NCBI GenBank assembly: GCA_000969725.1
Contig: JXSR01S033492.1
Source: Ophiothrix spiculata
Lineage: Eukaryota; Echinodermata; Ophiuroidea; Amphilepidida; Ophiotrichidae
Reading direction: 5' to 3' (one strand)
DNA: 27,745 nt
The first letter of the stretch is position 1, and the number at the start of each line of letters is the position of its first letter. The notes beneath the pieces were generated by a model. The model did no database searches. It was not told the origin of the DNA and saw nothing but the letters and a program-made list of their open reading frames with translations. The position numbers were made by a program, and so were the translations under genes. Below are positions 1 to 9,102 of this stretch, piece after piece.

Positions 1-1168
1 ATTGTATCAGTACAACCATGTACTTTACATCTACCTCTTCTTATTTCGTTTCGCCTAGTAAAAGAAGGAACTGTTTTGAAAATCAAACCTGGAAACACAC
101 TTGACGCAAGTCTTAGTTACAGGATATTAAATGAGCTTAAATCAATATTCACCGCACCTAGGATATGTGATATGGCGGTGTTCTCACTGCTCCAATGCTG
201 GAAGTTACTCCCCAACATAATACAATTAAACGGATTTAATGTAATACAAGCTGTATGGAAGATGTCAATTGATATGTTGAGATTTTTATAAGCTTCCACT
301 GGGGGACCACAAGTCTCCCCGTTGAGGCCTAAAGCAAATGTGACGACAATTAATAACAGTGTATTAGCAAGTAATAAGCAATAGAAAATAACAGAGCCCA
401 ATACATGTTTTAAGTATATAACATCTAATTCTGTAAGAAAAAAAAGAAGCATGGTTTTAAAGGACTTATCATCATGCCGCTGATGAAGCTTTTTCAACTA
501 AGCAATGAAACAAGCGGTTGGTAAGATATAGTGAATATATACTTTTGACACATTTGAACAAAAATATCAATATGGCATTTTATCAATAAGGGCTCAGGTT
601 TCCGACTTTTTGTTTCTTTTCAATAACTATCAACATTGATAATAGAATGATTAAATGTTAACGTTCTTTATCTCTGTACCCTGAAGATATTCTGAGATTA
701 TTTTGCTTAGTACATATTTTATCTAAACACTAGTTTGTCCTTACCTTCTAAACATGTATAATACCTAAACTAATTTTAAACGTCCAACTTATCAACATAA
801 TGATTGAGCAGGTATAAAAATTTTAAATCTGTTTAGACACCTAAACATTACTCATATTATTAAACACTAAATTTACGGTGTAAATTTATCTTGCTTTCGA
901 TCAAATCACTTAATTTAACCAGATCATTCTTAGTTGTGACAAAAAGTTTTGAACGTGATTTCCATTTTGATTGAATTAATTTCATCAACTGTATTACTTT
1001 GATTATTTACTTTTTACGAAAATTGTAACTTTTTCATATATTCAGATGTATAAAAGGAACTACTTAGTGTTTGCACATTTGTCTGGCTACCTGGAAGACT
1101 TAAGCTATAAAAAGTAGTTTAGTACTAATGCAAATATTACGTGTTATTTAGCCCCAAATCTCACATTT

Positions 1169-1198
1169 ATGGTTTTATTGATAATGAAATAAAACCAT
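1169..1198. repeat. Perfect 11-bp inverted repeat
   Basis: ATGGTTTTATT at 1169-1179 is followed after an 8-base loop by its exact complement AATAAAACCAT at 1188-1198. The flanking bases TT and TA give the outer context TTATGG...CCATTA, which resembles the ends of the larger palindrome at 1486-1634. Confidence 0.85.
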
Positions 1199-1485
1199 TA
1201 ATTTTCTAAAAAACAAAGACATTTTCTATCATTTAACAAGCATTTTAAGTGGGGTTAAGGTGCTCGATTTTTCCCTACTCTACCCTTCATATTTACCATG
1301 TTAAAATGCAGCTCGTGTTCTGGATGATTTCTAGACCATTTTTGCGTCACTCGATTTAGAGGAAAAAGGATCAAATATGAGCTTATATTGGAAAAACTTG
1401 GATTTTTGCATCAATATTTGTTGACAGACATCAAAAGTAAACTAAGCCACTCAACCCACATTTCAACTACTTTTGAGACGCTTTA

Positions 1486-1634
1486 TGGTATATTCAGAGT
1501 CTTGACGATATGCATCGATCGATGCCCACCGACGCACAGTCTTTACACGCACAATGCATACGAAATAGCGCGTGTTAAAGACTGCGCGTCGATGGGCATC
1601 GATCGATGGATATCGACAGACTCTGAATAAACCA
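1486..1634. repeat. Long imperfect palindrome (foldback/MITE-like)
   Basis: The left arm at 1486-1551 and the right arm at 1568-1634 are reverse complements over about 66 bp, with about eight differences (six substitutions and two single-base gaps). The loop is about 16 bases. Each arm contains ATCGATCGAT, itself a palindrome, then GATGCCCA and GTCTTTA-type blocks. The outer ends read TGGTATATTCAGAGTC and its complement. The trinucleotide TTA flanks both sides (1483-1485 and 1635-1637) and could be a target-site duplication. The open frame across this region (1388-1630) is explained by the palindrome, and I do not call it a gene. A transposon-derived hairpin is the simplest explanation. Confidence 0.85.
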
Positions 1635-2555
1635 TTAGTGCAACCGGTGCGTCATATAATGTCAGCGCCCATGGGCCATAGGGTGGTGCGGGGCAGATCA
1701 ATTAGTGGTGTGGAATCTGTAGTTGTGCGTTCCATGATTTAAGCATTTAATTGATGAGTTTAACGGGTTTTAAACGAGTATTAGAATATGGTTCAATGCT
1801 CGAAAAACACCTCTTTTGTTTTCAACAACCAGCTTTTTATGGGAAAGAAAAGAACAATTCCGATTGGCATTGAAGTAAATTCCATTCTATATTCGATAAA
1901 ACTGTTTCAAGGTATTCGGAAAATATCTTTTTTCAAAAAAAAAAAACCACTAGAAATTAACACAGAATTTTAAGTTGTATGAAATAGATGTTTAAAAACG
2001 AAGGCAGTAATTCTGTAAATGAAATCTGCATGAAATGCTTATTACCTTTATTCATATTACTAGTTGAAGGTAAGCACTTTGGTATAATACTAGTGTAGTA
2101 CATACGTATACTGTATTTCTATTTATGCATTTCTAAAACATACAAATGGCACACGATTGTTTTTCCTCATAACTGCAAAAGATGGTCAAGAATTCTCCGA
2201 AAACCTTACATATATTTGGTTTATTATTGCATGCCGAAATACTACGTGCAATCTGTTCAACAAAATCCCATCTGACGTCTGTAGCAGGGAATGTGGTATA
2301 ATCTTATCATGAACGTGATGTCGTAATTGCACAGTACTTTCCGAGCTTACAAAAGCCCATTTATCCCCCGACTTCGCAATTTGAATGTCGACGTCAGCAT
2401 ATGTCATTTGTTAAATATCCCCCTAGAACACGATTCTTTATTTTGGATAAAAGTGGTTATATTATAAGATTAATAAATTATAGAAGGCGATAAGACACAT
2501 TAGCTTTTGCAGATTCAAATGTTCTTATTTTTCAAAGCAAACATGTATAAAAGTA

Positions 2556-3070
2556 GGCTTCCATAAAATTATTAATTGACTAGTAATATTTTAATATAGA
2601 TTCAGCCCAAATGTTGTGGTCGAGTTAATATGCACTTCATGAATCTGGTGACACGCAGTCTAGCCAAATATTTTCAAATGTACAATGAGACCACTCAATA
2701 TTAGGCGTAGGTCATCCGATTCTATCATTATCATGCATAGGATCTAATATTATCAGGTATCGAACACCTAAAAGCATGATGATGTTTAATTGTGGTATGA
2801 AACTGTAAACCTATCATATTCCCTAAACAATAAAGATTATGCTACATTTCAAAGATATTTATGACAATACGGTACATGCAATAACACTGCAGCTGCATCA
2901 TAAGTTAATGAACTCTTCTTCTGGTTTTAAATGAGTCAAAATACTATCAAAATATGTTGCTAAGCTTACATGCTGAACATAAAGTTCTCAGAAACATTCC
3001 ACAAAAACTAATATGCACAATCCATTATTTTTTATTTTTTTTAGTGGGTCGTATGTGTTTTTCCTTGCTA
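2556..3070. other. A+T-rich intergenic stretch, nothing recognised
   Basis: Between the end of the U1 homology and the inverted R2 copy I find no frame with protein-like composition, no RNA gene signature and no long repeat. There is one T-rich run near 3027-3042. Confidence 0.5.
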
Positions 3071-3312
3071 CGAGGTAAACACGCGCTTTATTTCCTTTAA
3101 AGCAATTTGCGTCAATAACTGTTTACATCAGAAAGCTTTGCCATTTACGGTAATCCGTATTAGATAAGAACACTTTAGTAAAGTGGTATTCTTCAATAAC
3201 CTCCCCGTGGTTAGAGGCCACTAAGCATAGCGTCTGACAGACAAGTTAAAGCCAGTTGCTGTAATTACTTGTTATCAATCTGTAAAGACTCGTGTGAGGT
3301 GTACGATAGACC
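3071..3312 (-). repeat. R2 repeat, inverted copy (R2-C)
   Basis: The reverse complement of this stretch aligns with 21772-21990 and with 16530-16700. Shared landmarks are GAGGTAAACACG (matching GAGGCAAACACG in reverse), TTGCGTCAATAACTG, the 15-base palindrome CACTTTAGTAAAGTG at 3170-3184, GGTTAGAGGCC, and TTAAAGCCAGTTG. It shares with the 21.9-kb copy a stretch of about 29 bases missing from the 16.6-kb copy, so it is closer in structure to the former. No coding potential is seen. It shows that this sequence is an interspersed family and not only part of the A/B duplication. Confidence 0.8.
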
Positions 3313-3584
3313 GTTACAAATGTCTTGATCCGATGTTTGAGAACCAGAATAAAGAAATTGATTGCATTAGTTTATCTATTTTATTTATTCTACTCCAGCT
3401 AAAAACTTGAATACTGTAATTGAAAGGTACTGCAAGCAGAAGCAAATAAATTATAATCAGTACATTTTCTTTGTCGTCCTTATTGGTTACACTTATATGT
3501 TTCCCTTCATAGTTTTTGGTTGGGCTTTGTTAAAGTATAAAAATGTGAAAAGAATTATTAAAAAACTTTTAATATCATCATCAT
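3313..3584. other. A+T-rich stretch, nothing recognised
   Basis: This is low-complexity A+T-rich DNA between the R2 copy and the LINE remnant. The upstream half of an open frame at 3407-3811 falls here, but its downstream half is antisense to a LINE, so I do not treat it as a gene. Confidence 0.4.
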
Positions 3585-3905
3585 TCTACTTCCGTCGAGA
3601 TGCATGGCATACTTCTTGGCCAACCATCTCCATTGCACATTGCACTTCCAAGTTCATTGAAGTTCAAGCCAGTATGGTGTCAGGGTATGTTAAAGATATA
3701 CAGCCTCTGTTTGGGCATGGCAGTTTCCATAGAAGAAGGTCCGATATGATTTTGGTTCTTGGATTGGCAGTGACCAGCAAACTGGACTCTCCTCCGTGCC
3801 ACGGTTGTTGAGATGGGTTTATATCACCATAAATCTGATGCTTAGTTGGATGTTGTTTCCAGGATTATTTTGGACACGCAATTTACAATTTAATAAGCAT
3901 CTGTT
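3585..3905 (-). mobile_element. Decayed LINE (non-LTR retrotransposon), C-terminal fragment
   Basis: On the minus strand, frames broken by stops and frameshifts give a series that fits the C-terminal tail of a LINE reverse transcriptase polyprotein. From about 3905 downwards: SWKQHPTKHQIYGD, then KPISTTVARRRVQFAGHC, then DLLLWKLPCPNRG, LTYPDTIL, and finally LGSAMCNGDGWPRSMP near 3600. In intact relatives these correspond to the LYGD...ARRLRFAGHC, LLW.P..G.R..GR and TYVD..L.D motifs and the conserved R.GW block. An ATG repeat (ATGATGATGAT on the minus strand, near 3580) sits where the 3' tail would be. Multiple stops make it inactive. The clade cannot be assigned from this fragment. Confidence 0.75.
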
Positions 3906-3974
3906 TCATTATAGCCTGGGATCCTCCATCTCTTCCCTCTATCCATACATACCAAGTGTGATTGATTGTTTATG

Positions 3975-4233
3975 AATAACATTTACAGATGAGGTTGTGA
4001 ACAATAACTATATAATGTTGGATACTGAAATGAACTTTAAGTCATAATTTAAGGAATTAAAATGAAACTTTGCTTAACACACGATGATATTTGAATTTAT
4101 CTTGTATGCAAGAGGAGTTGATCATAAGCTTACATGCTTTAGTAGAATTGGTTTATATTTAAGTGCAATCAAAACATAAGATCGGAATATGTTAAACCAA
4201 AACCCATGACAACCTCATCTGTAAATGTTTATT
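3975..4233. mobile_element. Small TIR element (MITE candidate)
   Basis: AATAACATTTACAGATGAGG at the left, continuing GTTGT to 3998, matches the reverse complement of 4209-4233 with one single-base insertion, giving terminal repeats of about 24 bp. The interior is A+T-rich without a credible open frame. I see no clear target-site duplication. The size and ends suit a miniature inverted-repeat transposable element of undetermined superfamily. Confidence 0.65.
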
Positions 4234-4644
4234 ATTAATTGGGGAATATTAAGTTACTGTCAAATCTAGTATTACAGTTAGGAGTATCTACATTGGTTAT
4301 AAAAATTAGGTTAAAAGTTGAAGGTAAGAGATTATTAATGTATGTATACATAAATGATCCAATATTCAGTTTGCAAAGCTCATCAATTTAAATTGGTAAT
4401 ATTTAATGAAGAGTGGATTTGAAAGGTTTCTGTATTCACTATGACTTACTGTTCGCAAAGCCCGTTTTTTGCAAAATGAAGCCTTGTTTTGGCTGATTTA
4501 CTGGCATTGCTCCATGCCATGATTCCATGTGTGAAAGCACTAACCTATTATAAAGACTGAGCTATTATTTGGATAATTCATATTTAAATCTAACTATTTT
4601 TCTCGATGTTCAACCAATATTTTGAACCTTGCTCTGGTTCACAG
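4234..4644. other. A+T-rich stretch, nothing recognised
   Basis: No credible exon, RNA gene or repeat partner was found between the MITE candidate and the partial U2 copy. Confidence 0.4.
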
Positions 4645-5085
4645 ATCCAACGTGCAAAGGCACTTGACTCAGTTACAGGATATTTAAGTGAGCTCATATC
4701 AATATTCAACGCACCAAGGATATGTGATATGGCGGTGTTCTCACTGCTCCAGTGCTGGAAGTTACTTCCCAACATAATACAATTACATAGACGGATTTAA
4801 TGTCATACATTGATATGTTGAGATTTTATAAGCTTCCACTGGGCTGGGGGAACAAACGAAACCTTACTTTTTTTTTACAATTTGAAGGTTGAGGCTACAA
4901 GAAAATATGAAATTTATTGCAGTTTATAAGCAAGTTATAAACAATAGAAAACAAAGAAGCTGTAAACATATTTTACAGTATAAAGGATAAGAAATAATAG
5001 AAGCAGCCAATAAAATAACTTACCATCAGGCCGCTCATGAAGGTTTTTTTTTCAATCAGGCAACAGGCAATGAAATACGCAGCTA
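4645..5085 (+). repeat. U repeat family, partial and more diverged copy U2
   Basis: Homology to U1 begins around the CACTTGACTCAGTTACAGGATATTTA stretch (U1 about 98) and runs through the conserved core (4688-4835) into the AGCAAGTTATAAACAATAGAAAA and CCGCTCATGAAG blocks. It stops near the counterpart of U1 510. Internal deletions and substitutions are more frequent than between U1, U3 and U4, which suggests an older copy. It lies immediately upstream of U3 in the same orientation, forming a truncated tandem pair. Confidence 0.75.
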
Positions 5086-5227
5086 CTAAAAAATTATCTA
5101 AACTTTAGAGTAAAACCATTGTCATTAATTGTAAAGTATTCTTTTATCAAATAAAAGGAAAACGTTAAGTATTGCTTTTTGTCAAAAGTAATTAAATTTT
5201 TTACTCACAATTTATTATATACAATAA

Positions 5228-6793
5228 AAATATTGTACAACCATGAACCATACATCTCGTTCTATTTAATTAATTTCTCCTATTCTATATAGATCAAACA
5301 TGTGGAGACACTTGAAGCAAGTCTCAATTGCAGGATATTAACATGAGCTCAAATCAATATTCATCACACCTACGATATGTGGTATGGCAGTGTTCTTACT
5401 GCTCCAGTGCTGGAAGTTACTACCCGACATAATACAATTAAACGGATTTAATGTAATACAAGCTGTGTGGAGGATGTCAAATGATATGTTGAGGTTTTTA
5501 TAAGCATCTATTGGGAGGAGCACAAGTGTTCCCGTTGAGGCCTAAAGCAAATATGACGAAGTTTCTTGCGGAGTATTAGCAAGTAATAAGCAATCGAAAA
5601 TAACAGAGTCCAATACATGTTGTAAGTATATAACTTCTATTTTTTTAAGAAAAAATGAAACATGGTTTTAGAGTACTTATCAAGCGGTTGGTAAGATGTA
5701 GTGGAAATTATATTGATCACTGTATATATACTTTTGACACATTTGAACGAAAATATCAATATGGCATTTTATCAATGTTGCTCAGGTTTCCGACTTGTTT
5801 TTTCTTTGCAATAACTATCGAATTTGAATTTTTTAACTTTCTTTCTCTCTGTACCCTGAAGATATTATGAGATTATTTTGTTTAGTACATATTTATCTAA
5901 ACACTAGTTTGTCCCCACCTTCTAAACATGTACAATACCTTAACAAATTTTAAACATCCAACTTATCAACATGATGATTGAGCAGGTATAGATCTTAAAC
6001 CTGTTTAGACACCTAAACATTACTCATATTCATAAACACCAAATTTACGGTGTAAATTTATTTTGCTTTCGATCAAATCTACACAGATAGGCCTACCCCT
6101 TCAAAGACTGTGTTGATGCGGCAAAACGAACCCCTAAAGGCTCCGTTGTATCAGTTAATTTCTCAAAAATAATCACTTATATATTTAACCACATCATTCT
6201 TAATTGTGAGAAAAAAGTTTTGAACATCATTTCCATTTTGATTCAATTATTATAATCACCTGTATCACTGTGATTTTTAACTTTTCACTAAAATTATTGT
6301 ATTCAACTTTATCATATATTCAGATGTATATAAGGGACTACTTAGTACTTGCACATTTGTCATGTTACCTGGGAGGCTTAAGCTATAAAAACATAGCGGT
6401 TTGCTACTAATGCGCTTTGCATGTAAGGTTTAGTTGAGCGTGCCATGATTTAAACATTTAATAGACGAGTGCTAACGGGTTTTAAACGAGCATTAGAATA
6501 TGGTTCAATGCTCGAAAAACACCGTTTGTGTTTTCAACAAATAACCACCTTTTTATAAATGGGGAAGACAAGTTCGAGTCAGGTATTTGTTGTTTGGACA
6601 ATTCCAATTGGCAGTGAAATAAAAGCCCTTCTATATTCGATGAAACAAATTCAAGGTATTCGGAAAACAATTCCCCAAGAAACATTAAAACAGAATTTTA
6701 AGTTGTATGAAATAGATGTTTAAAAGCGAAGGCAGTAATTTTGTGAATGAAATCTGCAACGAATGCTTAGTACGTCTATTCATATTACTAATT
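5228..6793 (+). repeat. U repeat family, copy U3
   Basis: This copy starts at ATTGTACAACCATG and collinearly matches U1 through the core (5338-5510), the GTTTAGACACC block near 6005, a segment at about 6083-6165 absent from U1 but present in U4, and the TTAACGGG/TTTTAAACGAG block at 6470-6760. It ends near CATATTACTAATT, short of the right third seen in U1 and U4. It lacks the U1 palindrome and the U4 insertions, so it serves as an empty-site reference for both. No coding sequence is recognised. Confidence 0.85.
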
Positions 6794-7439
6794 AACCCTA
6801 GTTCTACGAAGGGGGGGGGGGGTTGCATCAACCCTCCTACCGATTTTCTTTCTGCCGCTAAAAACTCCTTTCGCGCAGTGCCTTCAATCTTGCTCTAGTT
6901 AGAAACTAATACGTAGAGTATCACTCTTGGCAAGTCTATGATACTTCAAAAAAATGTATATAACCTATTACTGTTTGATCTGAATAGACTTACTTAAACG
7001 TTTTGTTTTGTGACCATATTGGTATTTTTCAAAGGAAAATTCCTGGAAAGAGATTGATTATTCTTTTTTAACATATTAGTGGACTTCAGATCATGTTTCT
7101 GTAAATTTTATTTGTATTTTAGCTTATTTTACACGAAACATATTTCAGACAATTTGCAAAAACCTTCTGGCATACATGTATTCGAATTATCGTGATACTT
7201 TTATCGAGAGATTTCTGTCTTATTCCAAAAAAGTATGTTGGTAATAAAACCGTTGATAATATTTAGTAACATAGAAGGTATGTTTTACTAACAAAGAAAG
7301 AAAAAGAAAGAAAGAAAGAAACAAACAAACAAACAAACAAACACCCACAAGCAAACTAAATAAACAGCAACAACAACAATAACTAAATTATTACCGACAA
7401 GGACGTCTTTTCTATTACTGAGTACAGCCATGTAAGTGA
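6794..7439. other. Spacer between convergent U copies with simple repeats
   Basis: This interval separates U3 (+) from U4 (-). It holds a run of 12 G at 6811-6822 followed by TTGCATCAACCC and the microsatellite at 7294-7343. The 60-codon frame at 6716-6898 straddles the G run and has no recognisable motif, so it is left out as a gene. Confidence 0.5.
7294..7343 (+). repeat. Compound (GAAA)n-(CAAA)n microsatellite
   Basis: About 27 bases of GAAA-type repeat (7294-7320) pass directly into about 23 bases of CAAA repeat. Short CAA units continue imperfectly to about 7380. Confidence 0.9.
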
Positions 7440-8037
7440 TAATTTTATATATGTTCGTTTTGAAAAATAAGAAAATATGAATCTTTAAAGCTAATACGGT
7501 ATGTCTTATTGTCTTCTATAAATTATTAATCTTATAATGTAAACACTTTTATCATCCAAAATAATGAATCGTATATTAGGGGGATATTTAACAAAGGACA
7601 TGCTTACTTCGACATTTAAATTTGCGAAGTCGGGGGATGAACGTTCTTTTGTGAATTTAGAAAGTATTGCACAACTACGACATCACGTTCTAGATAAGAT
7701 AATACTACGATCCCTGCTAAAGACGTGAGATGGGATTTTGTTGGACAGATTGCACGTAGTATTTCGGCATGCAATAATAAACTAAATATATCTCAGTGTT
7801 AAGTTCTTCGGAGATTTCAAGACGATCTTTTAATCCCTGCAGTTATAAGGAAAAACAGTCGTGTGCCATTGGTATCTTATACAACTTAGAAGTTCATAAA
7901 TAGAAATATACGAATGTTCTACATTAGTATTGTATCAAAGTGCTTACCTTTAACTAGTAATATGAATAAACGTACAAAGCATTCGTTGCAGATTTATTTG
8001 CTTAAGTCCGAATACGTCATAGATATGGGCACGAAAT

Positions 8038-8053
8038 CGCTGCCTAGGCAGCG
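8038..8053. repeat. Perfect 16-bp palindrome
   Basis: CGCTGCCTAGGCAGCG is fully self-complementary. It lies 7 bases upstream of the tRNA-like sequence in U4 and has no counterpart in U1 or U3, so it probably arrived with that sequence. Confidence 0.9.
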
Positions 8054-8060
8054 CCCCTCG

Positions 8061-8132
8061 GGTGGCTTGGTATAGGTGGACATGGTATTGGGATGTAAGA
8101 GGTCCCTGGTTTGAGCCCCGGTGGAAACCACC
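8061..8132 (+). mobile_element. tRNA-like sequence, probably a SINE head
   Basis: TGGTATAGGTGG (about 8067-8080) fits the polymerase III A box, and GGTTTGAGCCC (8108-8118) fits the B box with a few changes. GGTGGCT at the 5' end can pair with AACCACC at the 3' end (6 of 7), and CCTGG/CCCGG flank a 7-base T-loop-like sequence. However, the spacing is off: four extra bases lie before the 3' acceptor strand and the anticodon arm is not convincing. I therefore read it as a tRNA-derived SINE head or tRNA pseudogene, not a functional tRNA. The bases GGTGGAAACCACC at its end also form a small hairpin. Confidence 0.5.
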
Positions 8133-8901
8133 AATTTTTGACACCCTTGTGTCCGAGGAGATTAGATGCTTTAAATCATGGCACGCTCAACTACATGCAA
8201 AGCACATTAGTACCAAACCTCTCTGTTTTCATAGCTTAAGCCTTCGAGGTAACCAGACGAATGTGCAAGTACAAAGTAGTCCCTTATATAGGCTAAATCA
8301 TAAAATTTTCAAATTGAAAATATTTTCTTAAAAGTGATCTCAAATTAAAGATGACAAAATTATCAACAAAATGAAATATGCCCACCATGTCCACCAAGAT
8401 GGCTTTTTGCCTATTTCCCATAGAGATCAATGCAAAATATAAACCATTTTAGCTTCTTAGAGCGTCACTTTCATGATTTCTATCTGGGTGTATGTTGTTA
8501 ATCACTTACTTACAAACACTACCATATATTCATATTTGATCAAGTGACAGAATTTAAAAAGATAATTTGAATTTAAGCATTTTCTCCATAGACTTACACA
8601 CAAAATTTTATCTTTGACACAGTGCACACTTTTTGAAACGAAGGGCGCCATCGTTTGACCTATGTATGAATTCCCCTACCTTATATACATCTAAATATAC
8701 ATGTATTATAATGTTGAATACAATTTTTGTAAAAAAGTAAAATAATTACAGTAATAAAGATGATTAAAACAATTCATTCAAAATGGAAATCACGTTCAAA
8801 TTTGTTTTTATCACAATTAGGAATGATCTGGATAAATAAATTATTTACAATTTTTAAGTTATAAACTGATGCAAGGGAGCCTTTGGGTTTCGTTTTGCCG
8901 C

Positions 8902-8977
8902 ATCAAACCAGTCTGTAAAAGACTATCTGTATAGTTTTGATCAAACCAGTCTGTAAAAGACTATCTGTATAGTTTTG
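8902..8977 (+). repeat. Perfect tandem duplication of a 38-bp unit
   Basis: A 38-base unit beginning ATCAAACCAGTCTGTAAAAG occurs twice without change. The corresponding place in U3 (about 6075-6115) has a single related unit, so the duplication is specific to U4 and recent. Each unit can form a short AGTC/GACT hairpin. Confidence 0.9.
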
Positions 8978-9102
8978 ATAGAATATATAATTAATTTAGA
9001 CCGTAAATTGGGTGTTTAGGAATATGAGCAAAATAATGCTTAGGTGTCTAAACAGGTGTAAGATCTAAACCTGCTCAATCATTGCGTTGATAAGTTGGAT
9101 CT

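Larger units (their letters stand above)
1137..1719. mobile_element. Sequence present only in U1, hairpin-rich; likely insertion
   Basis: Aligning U1 with U3 (about 6405-6440) and U4 (about 8190-8215, reversed) shows continuous homology up to TAATGCA and again from GTAGTTGTG, with about 580 bp in U1 that the other two copies lack. The extra DNA contains an 11-bp perfect hairpin at 1169-1198 and a long imperfect palindrome at 1486-1634. The edges are placed by eye and may be off by some bases. No target-site duplication is obvious at the outer edges, so one insertion or two nested ones are possible. Confidence 0.6.
1..2555 (+). repeat. U repeat family, copy U1
   Basis: This segment aligns by eye with 5228-6793 on the same strand and with the reverse complement of 7440-10700. 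Shared landmarks in order are: a motif reading GTACAACCATG near the left end; a highly conserved core at about 130-290; a block ending in a long CTTTAGACACC-like stretch near 830-890; a block around 1730-2030 containing TTAACGGGTTTTAAACGAG; and a right part at 2040-2555. Relative to the other copies, U1 lacks about 90 bp near 905 and carries about 580 extra bases at roughly 1137-1719. The left edge may continue beyond the window. I see no transposase, reverse transcriptase, LTR or clear terminal inverted repeat, so the family is unclassified. A non-autonomous element or a segmental duplication are both possible. Confidence 0.85.

Noticed and set aside
1388-1630. 80-codon plus-strand frame
   Set aside because: Its second half is entirely the long palindrome, so it is a by-product of the inverted repeat.
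2186-2407. Minus-strand frame partly shared between U1 and U4 (LRHHVHDKII, HVVFRHAIIN)
   Set aside because: The counterpart in U4 has a one-base insertion and in-frame stops, and silent changes are not favoured. It looks like decayed repeat sequence and not a gene.
6482-6898. Frames at 6482-6685 (-) and 6716-6898 (+)
   Set aside because: The first lies in U repeat sequence with no conserved frame in U1. The second crosses a 12-G run and has no motif.
6811-7343. CRISPR-like or phage-like structure among the simple repeats
   Set aside because: The repeats are ordinary microsatellites without regular spacers, and the window is clearly eukaryotic.
8061-8132. Functional tRNA gene
   Set aside because: A and B boxes are present but arm spacing is wrong and no convincing anticodon arm forms.
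7950-8331. Overlapping frames around the tRNA-like sequence
   Set aside because: Both strands are open only because of the relatively G+C-rich SINE-like segment. The peptides have no recognisable pattern and the segment is an insertion.
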